This document shows, in pieces, positions 38,800 to 49,600 of a DNA stretch of 64,000 nt. Within the stretch, counting starts at the first letter, position 1. The number at the start of each line of letters is the position of its first letter. Under the pieces are notes generated by a model. That model had not been told where the DNA came from and did no database searches. It was given only the letters and a program-made list of their open reading frames with translations. Source of the DNA: Thiobacillus sp. 65-1059 (GTDB lineage: Bacteria > Pseudomonadota > Gammaproteobacteria > Burkholderiales > Thiobacillaceae). A program made the translations under genes and the position numbers. The DNA lies in NCBI GenBank assembly GCA_001897675.1, contig MKUE01000007.1:1-64000 (forward strand), read 5' to 3'.

Positions 38800-41169
38800 G
38801 TGAAGGCCCTCGACCGCAAGCTCTTCCGCGACCTCTGGCACCTGCGCGGCCAGGTGCTGGCGATCGCCGCGGTGATCATGGGCGGCGTCGCCACCATGGC
38901 GATGTCGCTCTCCACCTACGATTCGCTGGTCGCCACGCGCGACCGCTTCTACGCCGAATACCGTTTCGCCGACGTGTTCGAAAGCCTCAAGCGCGCGCCC
39001 GAGCCGGTGGCCGAACGGATCGCCGCGATTCCAGGGGTGGAGCGCATGGAGACGCGGGTGAAGGCCGGGGTGAAGCTGGAGGTGGCAGGGTTTTCCGATC
39101 CCATCACCGGCCAGCTGCTGTCGCTGCCGGACGTCGGCGCGGCGCAGCTCAACCGGCTGCACCTGAAGCGCGGGCGGTCGGTGCAGCCGTGGAGTGCGGA
39201 CGAGGCGGTACTGTCCGACACCTTCGCCGACGCCCACGGCCTGCAGCCGGGCGACACCCTCGCCGCCATCATCAACGGCAAGCGCAAGCGGCTCACCGTG
39301 GTCGGCGTCGCGGTGTCGCCGGAATACGTCTACCAGATCGCGCCCGGCGCCATGTTCCCCGACTTCAAGCGCTACGGCGTGCTGTGGATGGGACGCAGCG
39401 CGCTCGCCGCCGCCTACGACATGGAGGGCGCGTTCAACCAGGTCAGCCTGACGCTGGCGCGCGATGCCCGCGAACAGGACGTGATCGACCGCGTCGATGC
39501 CATCCTGGCGGACTACGGCGGCACCGGCGCCTACGGCCGCAAGGATCAGTTTTCCAACCGTTTTCTGCGCGAGGAACTGAAGCAGCTGCGCACCATGGCC
39601 GTCGTGTTTCCGGCCATTTTCCTCGGCGTCGCCGCCTTCCTGCTCAACGTTGTGCTGAGCCGGCTGATCGCGCTGCAGCGCGATCAGATCGCCATCCTCA
39701 AGGCCTTCGGCTACGGCTATGCGGCGATCGGCGGCCACTTCGTCAAGCTGGTGCTCATGATGGCGGTGCTCGGCGTGGCGGCGGGCGTGGCGCTCGGCGC
39801 CTGGTTCGGCCAGGGGCTGTCGCACGTCTACACCGAAACGACGTTCCGCTTTCCCTATCTCGACTACCGGCTCGATGCCGGGGTGATCCTGATCGCCCTG
39901 GGGATCAGCTGCCTGGCGGCGGTCAGCGGCACGCTGCTCTCGGTGGTGCGCGCGGTGCGGCTGCCCCCGGCCGAGGGCATGCGCCCGGAAATGCCGGTGG
40001 CCTACCGCACCAGCCTGGTCGAGCGCATCGGCCTTGCGCGCTGGCTCGCCGCGCCGACGCGCATGGTGCTGCGCCACATCGGCCGGTATCCGCTGAAGTC
40101 GCTGTTGACCGTGCTCGGCATCGCCTGCGCCTGCGGCCTGATGATGGTGGGCAACTACCAGAGGGGCGCGATCGATTTCATGGTCGACGTGCAGTTCCGC
40201 CAGGCCTCGCGCGAGGACCTGGGACTTACGTTCATCGAGCCGACCTCCGGCCGCGCGCTGCACGAACTGGCCGCGCTGCCGGGCGTCGATTTCGTCGAGG
40301 GCTTTCGCGACGTGCCGGCGATCCTGCGCTTCGGGCAGTATCGCCACCGCGGCGCGGTCTTTGGCATCCAGCCCGAGGGCCAACTGCACCGTTCGCTCGA
40401 CCGCAGCCTGCAGCCGGTGGCGGTGCCGCCGGGCGGGGTGGTGCTCACCGACCATCTGGCGAACGCGATCCTGCACGTCAAGCCGGGCGACCTGCTGACG
40501 GTGGAAATCCTCGAAGGCAGCCGCCCGGTGCGGCAGGTGCCGGTGCTCGGCATCACCAAACAGTATCTCGGGGTGTCGGCCTACATGCAGCAGGATTCGC
40601 TGAATGCCTTGATGCGGGAGGGCGGCACGGTGTCGGGCGCCTATCTGGCGGTGCGGCCCGGCAGCGAGGCCGAACTCTACGCAAAGCTGCACGAGCGCCC
40701 GCGCGTGCTCGGCATGGTCGCTAACCGGGCGGCGATCCAGAGCTTCTACGCCACCATCGGCGAGTTCATCCTGTTCTACAACCTGGTGGCGACCCTGCTG
40801 GCCGGCGCCATCGGCTTCGGCGTGGTCTACAACAGCGCGCGCATCGGCCTTTCCGAGCGCGGCCGCGAGCTCGCCAGCCTGCGCGTGCTGGGCTTCACCC
40901 GCGGCGAGATCGCCTATATCCTGCTGGGAGAACTGGCGCTGCTGACGCTGGCGGCGATTCCGGCCGGCTTCGTGGTCGGCATCGGCCTGGTCGGCATCCT
41001 GGTGGTGGCATTCCAGAGCGAGCTGTACCGGCTGCCGCTGATCCTGACGCCGGAAAACTATGCCATGGGCGCTTCCGTCGTCGTCGTTTCCGCGCTGCTG
41101 TCCGGCCTGCTGCTGTGGCATCGCCTCGGCCGGCTCGATCTGGTGGCGGTATTGAAAACTCGCGAATAG
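38800..41169 (+). CDS. ABC transporter permease, FtsX family
   Basis: Permease of 789 residues with two FtsX-type halves. N-terminal membrane segment (LAIAAVIMGGVATMAMSLST), a long periplasmic domain, three membrane segments at about 260-385, then a second repeat (LLTVLGIACACGLMMVGNY, second periplasmic part, and a C-terminal membrane block ending LDLVAVLKTRE). It starts with GTG at 38800. With the ATPase at 35.5 kb and the adaptor downstream it forms a tripartite-type exporter of unknown substrate. Confidence 0.9.
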   Translation: MKALDRKLFRDLWHLRGQVLAIAAVIMGGVATMAMSLSTYDSLVATRDRFYAEYRFADVFESLKRAPEPVAERIAAIPGVERMETRVKAGVKLEVAGFSDPITGQLLSLPDVGAAQLNRLHLKRGRSVQPWSADEAVLSDTFADAHGLQPGDTLAAIINGKRKRLTVVGVAVSPEYVYQIAPGAMFPDFKRYGVLWMGRSALAAAYDMEGAFNQVSLTLARDAREQDVIDRVDAILADYGGTGAYGRKDQFSNRFLREELKQLRTMAVVFPAIFLGVAAFLLNVVLSRLIALQRDQIAILKAFGYGYAAIGGHFVKLVLMMAVLGVAAGVALGAWFGQGLSHVYTETTFRFPYLDYRLDAGVILIALGISCLAAVSGTLLSVVRAVRLPPAEGMRPEMPVAYRTSLVERIGLARWLAAPTRMVLRHIGRYPLKSLLTVLGIACACGLMMVGNYQRGAIDFMVDVQFRQASREDLGLTFIEPTSGRALHELAALPGVDFVEGFRDVPAILRFGQYRHRGAVFGIQPEGQLHRSLDRSLQPVAVPPGGVVLTDHLANAILHVKPGDLLTVEILEGSRPVRQVPVLGITKQYLGVSAYMQQDSLNALMREGGTVSGAYLAVRPGSEAELYAKLHERPRVLGMVANRAAIQSFYATIGEFILFYNLVATLLAGAIGFGVVYNSARIGLSERGRELASLRVLGFTRGEIAYILLGELALLTLAAIPAGFVVGIGLVGILVVAFQSELYRLPLILTPENYAMGASVVVVSALLSGLLLWHRLGRLDLVAVLKTRE

Positions 41170-41183
41170 GGCAACGGGGAAAC

Positions 41184-42374
41184 ATGCGGCTGCGCGCAAA
41201 AATCGGAATGCTGGCAACCGCTGCCGTGGTGGCGGCGGGGCTGGCCTACGGCTTCATGCCGCGCGCCGTGCCGGTCGACGTCGCCGAAGTGAAGCGCGCG
41301 CCGCTCGCGGTGACGGTGGAGGAGGAGGGCAAGACGCGGGTGCGCGAGCGCTACACCGTGTCGGCGCCGGTGGCGGGCTACGTCCGCCGCATCGGCCTCG
41401 ACGCGGGCGATGCCGTCAAGGCGGGACAAATGCTGGCGGTGATCGAGCCGGCGCGCGCGGTGGCGCTCGATCCGCGCACGCGCGCGCAGGCGCAGGCGCA
41501 GGCGAGCGCCGCCCGCGCAGCGCTCGCCGTCGCCGAGGAGAATGCGCGCGCCGCCGCAGCCGCCGCGCAGCTGGCACGGCAGGAGCGCGTCCGCGCCGAG
41601 TCGCTGCGGCAGTCGAATTTCGTCTCGGCTCAGGCACTCGATGTCGCGATCACCGCCGAGGCCCGCGCCCGTGCCGCCGACCAGGGCGCGCAGCATGCGG
41701 TGCGGGTGGCGCGCTTCGATCTGGAGACGGCGCTGGCGGCGGTCGCCGGCACCGGCCGCCTGAAGAACGGGGGGGCCGACGTGGTGCAGGTACGCGCGCC
41801 GGCCGACGCTCACGTCTTGCGCCTGCTGCAGAAAAGCGAGGGCGCAGTGGCGGCCGGCCAGCCGCTGCTCGAGATCGGCGACCCCGCCAGCCTGGAAGTC
41901 GAGGTCGAGGTGCTGTCCACTCACGCGGTGAAGATCGCGCCCGGCTCGAAAGTCATCCTCGACCGTTGGGGCGGCGAGCGGCCGCTCGAAGGCCGTGTGC
42001 GGGTGGTGGAGCCGAGCGGTTTCACCAAGATTTCCGCGCTCGGCGTCGAGGAGCAGCGGGTACGCGTCATCGTCGATTTCAGTTCGCCGCGCGAGGCGTG
42101 GGCGCGGCTCGGCGACGGCTACCGGGTGGAGGCGCGCTTCGTGCTGTGGGAAGGCAAGGACGTGCTGCAACTGCCGACCAGCGCGTTGTTCCGGCAGGGC
42201 GAGGGCTGGGCGGCGTTCGTGATCGATGGCCGCCGCGCGCGCCTGGTGCCGGTCGGGATCGGTCAGCGCGCCGGGCTCGCCACCGAGGTGGCGGCAGGAC
42301 TCAAGGCCGGCGACCGGGTGGTGGCGCACCCCGACGAGACGATCAAGGACGGCGTGCGGGTGAGGCCGCGCTAG
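41184..42374 (+). CDS. HlyD/MacA-type periplasmic adaptor
   Basis: Membrane fusion protein of 396 residues: N-terminal membrane anchor (IGMLATAAVVAAGLAYGF), lipoyl-type half motif (YTVSAPVAGYVRRIGLDAGDAVKAGQ), an Ala-rich helical hairpin (RAQAQAQASAARAALAVAEE, about 95-185), second half-motif (VRAPADAHVLRLLQKSEGAV) and beta-barrel. ATG 41184 follows GGGGAAAC. Last gene of the ABC operon. It would connect the permease to an outer-membrane channel encoded elsewhere. Confidence 0.9.
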   Translation: MRLRAKIGMLATAAVVAAGLAYGFMPRAVPVDVAEVKRAPLAVTVEEEGKTRVRERYTVSAPVAGYVRRIGLDAGDAVKAGQMLAVIEPARAVALDPRTRAQAQAQASAARAALAVAEENARAAAAAAQLARQERVRAESLRQSNFVSAQALDVAITAEARARAADQGAQHAVRVARFDLETALAAVAGTGRLKNGGADVVQVRAPADAHVLRLLQKSEGAVAAGQPLLEIGDPASLEVEVEVLSTHAVKIAPGSKVILDRWGGERPLEGRVRVVEPSGFTKISALGVEEQRVRVIVDFSSPREAWARLGDGYRVEARFVLWEGKDVLQLPTSALFRQGEGWAAFVIDGRRARLVPVGIGQRAGLATEVAAGLKAGDRVVAHPDETIKDGVRVRPR

Positions 42375-42462
42375 CGCGGCGGGAGCGCTCGCGGTCTGTT
42401 CGTAGATGCCGTGGCCCGCGGCGGGCGCGCAGAAGGCCATCCTCTCTGCTGCCTGGAGGGGG

Positions 42463-43437
42463 TCATTCGGCACTGAAGCGCCGGCGGTATTCGCCGGGGG
42501 TCAGGCCGACAATCCGGGCAAAGATTTTGCGGAAGGCGCCAGGATCGCCGTAGCCGACTTCCCAGGCGACCCGGTCTATGGGCAACCGGCTGAACTGCAG
42601 CATCTCGCGCGCCTTGCCCACACGCAGCCGCTGGCAATACTCCCTGGTCGTCATGCCGGTCGCCTTCTGGAAGCGGCGCAGGAAGGTCCGCTCCTCCAGT
42701 CCTGCCCGCTCGGCCAGCGTTGCAAGCGCGATGTCCCTGGCATCCGTTGCCTGGAGCCAGTGCTGCACCTTGAGCACGGCCAGGTCGCCGTGGGTCAGCC
42801 GCGGGGAGAAAGGGCTGTAGTAGCGTTGTTCGCGCCCCGGGGGATCGACCAGCAGTATCCGCGCAGTCTCGATCATGACCGTCGGGCCGAGAAAACGATC
42901 GACCAGCCGCAATCCCAGGTCGGTCCACGCCATTGCGCCGCCGGCGGTGACGATGTCGCCATCGTCGATGATGAGCTGGTCGGCGTCCATGCGCGCTTGC
43001 GGGAAGCGGACCTGGAACTGTTCGACATGGAGCCAGTGCGTAGTCACTGTACGGCCCGCCAGCAGGCCGGTCTCGCCCAGCAGGAAGGCCCCGGCGCAGA
43101 CCGATCCCAGCGTGACGCCCGCGCCATGGTGGCTGCGCAGCCAGTCCGCGAACGGAGCGGCGGCTTCCGGCGGCAACGGCTCGCCCAGGCCGGGCGGCAG
43201 AATAAGGACGGCCAGCGTGCTCACGTCATCCGGGGCCGTGTCGAATATCCGCACAGGCGTTTTGCCCGCTGCGTCCGTTTGCCAATGACTGACGCGCAGC
43301 GCACTGGAATCCCGCTTGCCGTAGCGGGCGGCAATCCCGTCCGCCAGGCCGAACAGGTCGGTCAAGCCCAACACCGCCGCCAGTTGCGCTCCCGGATACA
43401 GCACCAGACCGATTTCGATCGATTCGTCGCAGGCCAT
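42463..43437 (-). CDS. GlxA-family AraC-type transcriptional regulator
   Basis: A DJ-1/PfpI-like N-terminal domain (residues about 5-190; [43 protein letters not shown] with a nucleophile-position Cys) is fused to a C-terminal AraC helix-turn-helix pair (about 225-320; [41 protein letters not shown]). The start at ATG 43435-43437 is chosen by family alignment. ATG 43479 is possible. It diverges from the cysteine hydrolase gene and probably controls it. Confidence 0.92.
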   Translation of the reverse strand: MACDESIEIGLVLYPGAQLAAVLGLTDLFGLADGIAARYGKRDSSALRVSHWQTDAAGKTPVRIFDTAPDDVSTLAVLILPPGLGEPLPPEAAAPFADWLRSHHGAGVTLGSVCAGAFLLGETGLLAGRTVTTHWLHVEQFQVRFPQARMDADQLIIDDGDIVTAGGAMAWTDLGLRLVDRFLGPTVMIETARILLVDPPGREQRYYSPFSPRLTHGDLAVLKVQHWLQATDARDIALATLAERAGLEERTFLRRFQKATGMTTREYCQRLRVGKAREMLQFSRLPIDRVAWEVGYGDPGAFRKIFARIVGLTPGEYRRRFSAE

Positions 43438-43541
43438 GTCGTTTTTGCCACTCACTATGTCGATAGCGCCACTTCGCATTGTGCGATCCAGGCCCGATCA
43501 TGTCGACTCTGATTGTTGCGTCCATGCATAAGGAGAGCCTC

Positions 43542-44090
43542 ATGAGCAAGCGGGCAGTGGTTGTCGTCGATCTGCAAAACGAATATTTTCCTTCCGGCAA
43601 GCTGCCTCTGGCCGGCATCGAGGATGCGGTGGCCAACGCGGCCCGCGTCATCGCCGCCGCCCGCTCGAACGGCGATCCGGTCATCCATGTCAGGCATGAA
43701 TTCACCGCCCCCGACACCCCCTTCTTCGTTCCGGGGACGGAAGGCACGCAGATTCATCCCGCCGTTGCGCCCCTCGAAGGCGAGCCGGTCGTCCTGAAAA
43801 ACCATCCGAATTCCTTCCTCCAGACCGACCTGAAGCAGATGCTCGATGCAAAGGGCATCGAGGAAGTCGTGGTGATCGGGGCGATGAGCCATATGTGCAT
43901 CGATGCGACCAGCCGGGCCGCTTCGGACTTTGGCTACAAGACCATCGTGGTTCACGATGCGTGCGCGACGAGGGACCTTGAATTCGGCGGGCAGGTGGTG
44001 CCCGCGGCACAGGTCCATGCCGCCCAGATGGCCGCGCTGGGGTTTGCCTACGCCGCGATCACGGCGACGGACGAATATCTGGCACGATAG
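43542..44090 (+). CDS. Cysteine hydrolase, isochorismatase family
   Basis: Hydrolase of 182 residues with the catalytic triad of the family: Asp in VVDLQNEYFPSG, Lys in VVLKNHPNSFLQT and Cys in SHMCIDATSRAA. A cis-peptide region (VIGAMSHM) is also present. Substrates in the family include isochorismate, nicotinamide and other amides and cannot be chosen here. ATG 43542 is preceded by AAGGAGAG. It lies between a divergent GlxA regulator and a secreted MBL-fold gene. Confidence 0.92.
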   Translation: MSKRAVVVVDLQNEYFPSGKLPLAGIEDAVANAARVIAAARSNGDPVIHVRHEFTAPDTPFFVPGTEGTQIHPAVAPLEGEPVVLKNHPNSFLQTDLKQMLDAKGIEEVVVIGAMSHMCIDATSRAASDFGYKTIVVHDACATRDLEFGGQVVPAAQVHAAQMAALGFAYAAITATDEYLAR

Positions 44091-44149
44091 GGCAGGACGC
44101 AGTCATGGGCAATGAACCCCGTCCGTTTTCTCAGGAAAGGATAAAGCAG

Positions 44150-45145
44150 ATGCATAAGGCAAACCTTGTAAAACTGGCGCTGTTGCTCCTGTTCAACAGC
44201 TTTTTCCATTCGTCGGCGAGCGCCCAGTTCCTTGGCGGCCTGACCGATCTGCCGCCGACGATCGAGAATTACCCCTTGCAGAGGCTCAGCGAGCGCGTGT
44301 ACGTGGTCATCGGACCGCACGACTGGCCGAACAAGCAGACCAAAGGGTTCATGAACAACCCGGCCGCCATCCTCACCGACGCAGGTTTCGTCATCGTGGA
44401 CCCGGGCAGCAGCGCCGATGTAGGCCGCGGGTTCCTGGAAAAACTCAAGTGCGTCTCCGACAAGCCTGTCGTTGCCGTATTCAACACGCACCTGCACGGC
44501 GATCATTTTCTGGGCAACCAGGGCATACGCGACGCCTACCCCAAAGCGCCGATCTACGCGCACCAGCGCACCATCGACAGGCTCAGGTCGGGCGAAGCGC
44601 AGGAATGGCACGACCGATTCAACGGCATGACGCAGGGCGCGTTGGCCAATACCCGCATCGCGATACCCGACAAGGCCTTGAAGGGTGGCGAGACCATGCA
44701 GATAGGGGGGATCACGCTCAAGATCCATCACCCCGGACATGCTCATTCCGACACCGACCTCATGATCGAAGTCGTTGAAGACAAGCTCATGTTCATGGGC
44801 GACATCTCGATGAACAAGTTCATGCCCTACTCGGCGATGCCGCAGGACGCGAGCTTCAAGGGAACGGCCAGCGCGCTGCGGGCGGCTATCGACAACACCG
44901 GTGTCGAGACCTACGTGCCCGGCCATGGCTATCCCGAAGACAAGAAGTCCATGGCGATCCAGATCAATTTCACCGAGGACCTGCTGGCGTCGGTCAAGAA
45001 ATACTTCCTGCAGGGGATGCAGGCCCACGAAATGACGGCACGGGTCGAAAAGGACATGGAGGCGTACCGCACCTGGGACCACTTCGACGAATTGGGCAAG
45101 GTCATTGCGCATGCCTATGTTGAGGTGGAAGACGAGCATTTTTAG
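44150..45145 (+). CDS. Secreted metallo-beta-lactamase-fold hydrolase
   Basis: Protein of 331 residues with a signal peptide (LVKLALLLLFNSFFHSSASA) and an MBL domain carrying the metal motif THLHGDHFLGN, the later His in HHPGHAHSDTDL, Asp in MFMGDISMNKF and a C-terminal His in VPGHGYPEDK. It is therefore probably a periplasmic binuclear Zn hydrolase. ATG 44150 has AGGAAAGG upstream. It lies 59 bases after the cysteine hydrolase. Substrate unknown. Confidence 0.9.
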   Translation: MHKANLVKLALLLLFNSFFHSSASAQFLGGLTDLPPTIENYPLQRLSERVYVVIGPHDWPNKQTKGFMNNPAAILTDAGFVIVDPGSSADVGRGFLEKLKCVSDKPVVAVFNTHLHGDHFLGNQGIRDAYPKAPIYAHQRTIDRLRSGEAQEWHDRFNGMTQGALANTRIAIPDKALKGGETMQIGGITLKIHHPGHAHSDTDLMIEVVEDKLMFMGDISMNKFMPYSAMPQDASFKGTASALRAAIDNTGVETYVPGHGYPEDKKSMAIQINFTEDLLASVKKYFLQGMQAHEMTARVEKDMEAYRTWDHFDELGKVIAHAYVEVEDEHF

Positions 45146-45277
45146 CCTGTCGTCTGCGCATCCTGGCGCCGGAGGCCAGCGCGAAATCGCCAGCGATGCT
45201 GTTCTTTATCGATTCGGCCTGATGCAGTCTGAAACGGCGCGAAAAGCACGGCTGGGTTCAAGCATTGGCCGACCGCC

Positions 45278-45913
45278 TCAATGGCCGGAAGCCTGCTTCA
45301 GGATCGCTTCGACCTCCGCATCCTCGACCTGCGGGAAATCCGCATAGAACTGCCCCACCGCCTGGAACTGCATCGGCGTCGACAGGCACACCACCTCGTC
45401 GGCGTAGGGCCGGATCTTCTCCAGCGTGTCCGGCGGCGCCACCGGCACTGCGCAGACGAGGCGCGCCGGCTGCTGCGCGCGCAGCGCATGCAGCGCGGAA
45501 ATCATCGTCGCCCCGGTGGCCAGCCCGTCGTCGATCACGATGACGGTGCGTCCGGCCGGGTCGATCGGCGGCCTGAGCGGGGTGTACTGCGCGCGCCGTT
45601 TTCTGATGGTGTCGAGCTGGGCCTGCTTTTCCTGGGCCAGGTAGGCCGGCGTGCCGCCGACGGATTCGGCGTAGTCGGCAATGTAGCTCCAGCCCGATTC
45701 GTCGATCGAGCCGATGGCGAATTCCGGATTGAACGGCGCGCGCAGCTTGCGCACCAGCACCACGTCGAGTTCGCCGTCCAGCGCCTGGGCCAGCCGCAGT
45801 CCCATCGGCACCGCGCCGCGCGGGATGGCGAGGATCAGCGGATGCCGGCCCTTGTAGGCTGCCAGCGCGGTGGCCAGCCGGTCGGCGGCCTGGTGGCGAT
45901 TGGCGAAGAGCAT
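45278..45913 (-). CDS. Phosphoribosyltransferase family protein
   Basis: Type I phosphoribosyltransferase of 211 residues with the PRPP loop VIVIDDGLATGATM and an N-terminal IPRGAVPMGLRLA loop. Family members of this size act on unknown acceptors and are often encoded near dienelactone-hydrolase-like proteins such as the one at 34.6 kb, though here they are 10 kb apart. ATG 45911-45913 has AAGGGGGTG upstream. Transcribed alone, convergent with the MBL gene. Confidence 0.88.
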   Translation of the reverse strand: MLFANRHQAADRLATALAAYKGRHPLILAIPRGAVPMGLRLAQALDGELDVVLVRKLRAPFNPEFAIGSIDESGWSYIADYAESVGGTPAYLAQEKQAQLDTIRKRRAQYTPLRPPIDPAGRTVIVIDDGLATGATMISALHALRAQQPARLVCAVPVAPPDTLEKIRPYADEVVCLSTPMQFQAVGQFYADFPQVEDAEVEAILKQASGH

Positions 45914-46109
45914 GTCACCCCCTTGTTCGTTTCCACGCTTCCATATTAGGCGCGGCGGGAGGCTTGGTGGCGGCCTGGCGGCTGAAGCGGCCAGCCGCAT
46001 CGGTTACACTCGGTTCAGAAGAAGCGTCAGGCCGCGCTTCCAGCCGGGCCGGCAATGCGTCCGGCCCGTTGCCCCCATTTTCCGACCGCAAGACGAGCAC
46101 ACCCAAAGC

Positions 46110-46502
46110 ATGTCCCCATCCAATCCCAAACCCTGTCCCTTTTGCAAGCTTGACCCCCGCCGCATCCTTGTCGAGGACGAGCTTGTCGTCGCTTACCGGG
46201 ACGGCTTCCCGGTTTCGCTCGGCCATACCGTCATCATCCCGCGCCGCCATTTCGCCACCCTGTTCGAGGCCAGCGAAGCCGAGCAGGCCGCCTTGCTGAA
46301 GGCGATGGCGCAGGCAAAAGACCTGCTGGACAAGCACCACCAGCCGGACGGCTACAACATCGGCATCAACCATGGCCAGGCCGGCGGGCAGACCGTGCCG
46401 CATCTGCACATCCACCTGATCCCGCGCTACCGCGGCGACAAGGAAGACCCGCGCGGCGGGGTGCGCTGGGTGCTGCCGGACAAGGCGAAGTACTGGGCCT
46501 GA
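46110..46502 (+). CDS. HIT family nucleotide-binding protein
   Basis: Small hydrolase of 130 residues with the histidine triad HLHIHLIPR near the C-terminus and the family opening CPFCKLDPRRILVEDELVVAYRDGFPVS (two Cys that could hold Zn). HIT proteins hydrolyse nucleoside phosphoramidates or related nucleotides. The start ATG 46110 fits the family length. No strong ribosome binding site is visible. Confidence 0.92.
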   Translation: MSPSNPKPCPFCKLDPRRILVEDELVVAYRDGFPVSLGHTVIIPRRHFATLFEASEAEQAALLKAMAQAKDLLDKHHQPDGYNIGINHGQAGGQTVPHLHIHLIPRYRGDKEDPRGGVRWVLPDKAKYWA

Positions 46503-46613
46503 ACAAGACCGGTTGTGCGGGCGCATGCCGCCGCGGGGCGGTTTGCAAGACCTTAAAGTCATCGGTGTTTTTGTCGCAATAGGGGAATCAATCTAGCGAC
46601 TGGGCACTGGACG

Positions 46614-49600
46614 ATGGACGTAGCGCTAACGGACAACGGCGGTCGTGCCGCGGCGGCCCGCACCGGCGGGGTGCCGGTGGTGCCTTGGGCGATCGTGCTG
46701 GCGGTGTTCTGGACGCTGGTAGCCGTGCTGTCCCTGGCCTGGAACATCGTGCAGGTGCGCGAACTGGTGCTCGAACAGGCCCGGGTCGAGCTGCGGGCGA
46801 ATTTTTTCAAGGACTGGGCCTTCCGCAACTGGGCCTCCCGGCATGGCGGCGTGTATGTGCCCGTCACCCCGGAGAGTCCGGTCGACCCCTATGGAGCCAA
46901 TTTTCCGGAGCGCGATGTGCGCACGCCCTCCGGGCGCGTGCTGACGCTCATCAATCCGGCGCTGATGGTGCGCCAGTTCAACGAGCTCGCTGCCGAGCCC
47001 CATCGTGTGCGCGGCCATCTGAGCGGTCTCAGGCCGATCAATCCGCAGAACCGGCCCGACCCCTGGGAGGCGAAGGCGCTGGCGCAGTTCCAGCAGGGGG
47101 TCGAGGAAGTCACGGGAATCGCCGAAATCGACGCAGCCCCCTATCTGCGCCTGATCCGGCCGATGAAGATGGGGGGGAAGTGCCTGGCCTGCCATATCCA
47201 GCAGGGATATCGGGAAGGCGACCTGGCCGGCGGCGTCAGTGTGTCGGTGCCGCTCGCTCCGCTCAATGCCGCCGCCGACCGGCGCGTCAGCGCGCTGGCG
47301 GCCGGTCATGGCGGGCTCTGGCTGTTTGGCCTGGTCGGCATCGGCGCCGCTGCCCGCCAGCTGCGGCGCCGGATCGACGAGAACGGCGCTGTCCACGATG
47401 CGCTGGAAGAGCACGAGGAGCGCACGCGCGCAATCCTCGACGCCTCGCTCGACGGCATCGTCGCGATCAATGCCAGAAACGAGATCATCGACTGGAATTT
47501 CCAGGCCGAGCAGACGTTCGGCTGGCCGCGCGCCCAGGTGCTGGGCCGCTCTCTTTCGGAAACCATCATCCCGGAGCGCTTCCGCGTCCAGCACGAAACC
47601 GGCCTGCAGCGCAGCCTGGAGAACGATGCGGCAATACTGATCGGCCGCCGCGTCGAACTGACCGGCTTGCATCGCGACGGCCACGAGTTTCCCATCGAAG
47701 TCTTCATCGCCCGCATCAGTGTCGCCGGGACGCCCTGCTTCAGCGCCTGCGTACGCGACATCAGCGAGCGCAAGGCGGCGGAGGACAAGATCAACCGGGA
47801 CTATCACACGCAGCGGGTTCTGGCGGAATTGCTGGAAACCTCGATGCGTCCGGCGCCTTTCGAGCAGCGCCTGCAGTTTGCGCTGGAGCTGATTCTCTCG
47901 ACGCCCTGGCTGTCCCTGCACGGGACCGGCAGCATCTTCCTGGCCGACGCGGCATCCGGAAAGCTGCGCATGGCCGCTCGGCACAAATTGTCCGCGAGCA
48001 TCGTTCAGGCCTGCGATACCGTCGAGATGGGCCATTGCCTGTGCGGGCGGGCGGCGGCGACCCAGCAATTGCTGTTCGTCGATTGCGTCGATGACCGGCA
48101 CGAGGTCCATTACCCCGGCATGTCGGAGCACGGGCACTATTGCGCGCCCATCCTGTTCGACGAGAAGCTGCTGGGCGTGCTGAATCTCTATGTGGACGCA
48201 CACCATCGGCAGACGCCGGCGGAACTGCAGTTCATCACCGCCGCCGCGCATGCCGTCGGCGGCATGATCCAGCGGCACCAGGCCGAACAGCAGCTGCGCT
48301 ACCACGCCTATCACGATGGCCTGACCCGGATGCCGAACCGGACCCTGTTCATGGACCGCCTGGAACAGCGCCTGCGCCACGGCGAGCGGCACCCGGCGCT
48401 GCGCTGTGCCGTGCTTTACCTGGATCTCGACCGCTTCAAAACGGTCAACGACAGCCTCGGCCATACGCTGGGGGATCAACTGCTGCTCGAAGTGGGCGAG
48501 CGCATCCACGCCTGCATGCGGCCCGAGGACACGGTCGCCCGCATGGGCGGCGACGAGTTCACGATTCTGCTCGAAGAGGTGGCGGAACCCGCCGACGCGC
48601 TGCGCGTGGCCGACCGGCTGCACGCTGTGCTGCAGCCGCCGATCATGCTCGAAGGCCGCGAGATATTTGTTTCCGTGAGCATCGGCATCGCCGTCGGCGC
48701 ACAGGGCGACCACAACGCTGCCGACCTGCTGCGCGACGCCGACACCGCGATGTACCGCGCCAAATCCACGGGCACGGGGCACACGGTCTTGTTCGACAAG
48801 CGCATGCATCTGCGCGCCGTGGCGCAACTGACGCTGGAATCGGAGCTGCGGCGGGCAGTGGAACGCGAAGAGCTGCGTGTCCATTATCAGCCCATCGTCG
48901 ATGCAATCCGCGGCGAGGTGCTCGGCTTCGAGGCCCTGGTGCGCTGGGCCCACCCCGATCGCGGCCTGGTTTCGCCGGCCGAGTTCATCCCGCTGGCGGA
49001 AGAAACCGGGCTCATCAACGACATCGGCCATTGGGTGCTGACGGAGGCTTGCCGCCAACTCCAGGCGTGGCGCCGGGAGTTTCCCCAGCGGCCGGACCTG
49101 TCTATGAGCGTCAATCTGTCCGCCAAGCAGTTCCTGCAGCCGAACCTGGTGGAGCGGATCGACGCGGCGATCGCCGCAACCGGGGTCGAGCCGCATTGCC
49201 TCGCTCTGGAAATCACCGAAAGCGTGCTGGTGCACAATCACGAAATCGCGCACAAAATCCTGCTCGATCTCAAGGCGCGCGGACTGCATCTTTATGTCGA
49301 CGACTTCGGCACCGGCTACTCATCGCTGAGCTATCTGCAGAACTTCCCCTTCGATGCGCTGAAGATCGACCGCGCCTTCGTCAATCGCCTGACCCCGGGG
49401 ATCGAGGACGTGGAGATGGTGTCGACGATCATCGCCATCGCCCGCAACTTCAACATGGGCGTGATCGCCGAAGGCGTGGAGAACGACGGGCAACTCGAGC
49501 GCGTGATCGCGCTGGGCTGCCGCAAGGTGCAGGGCTATCGTTTCTCGCCGCCGCTCGCGGCGGAGGCTGCCAGCCTGCTGATCCTGGCGCGCTACACCGC

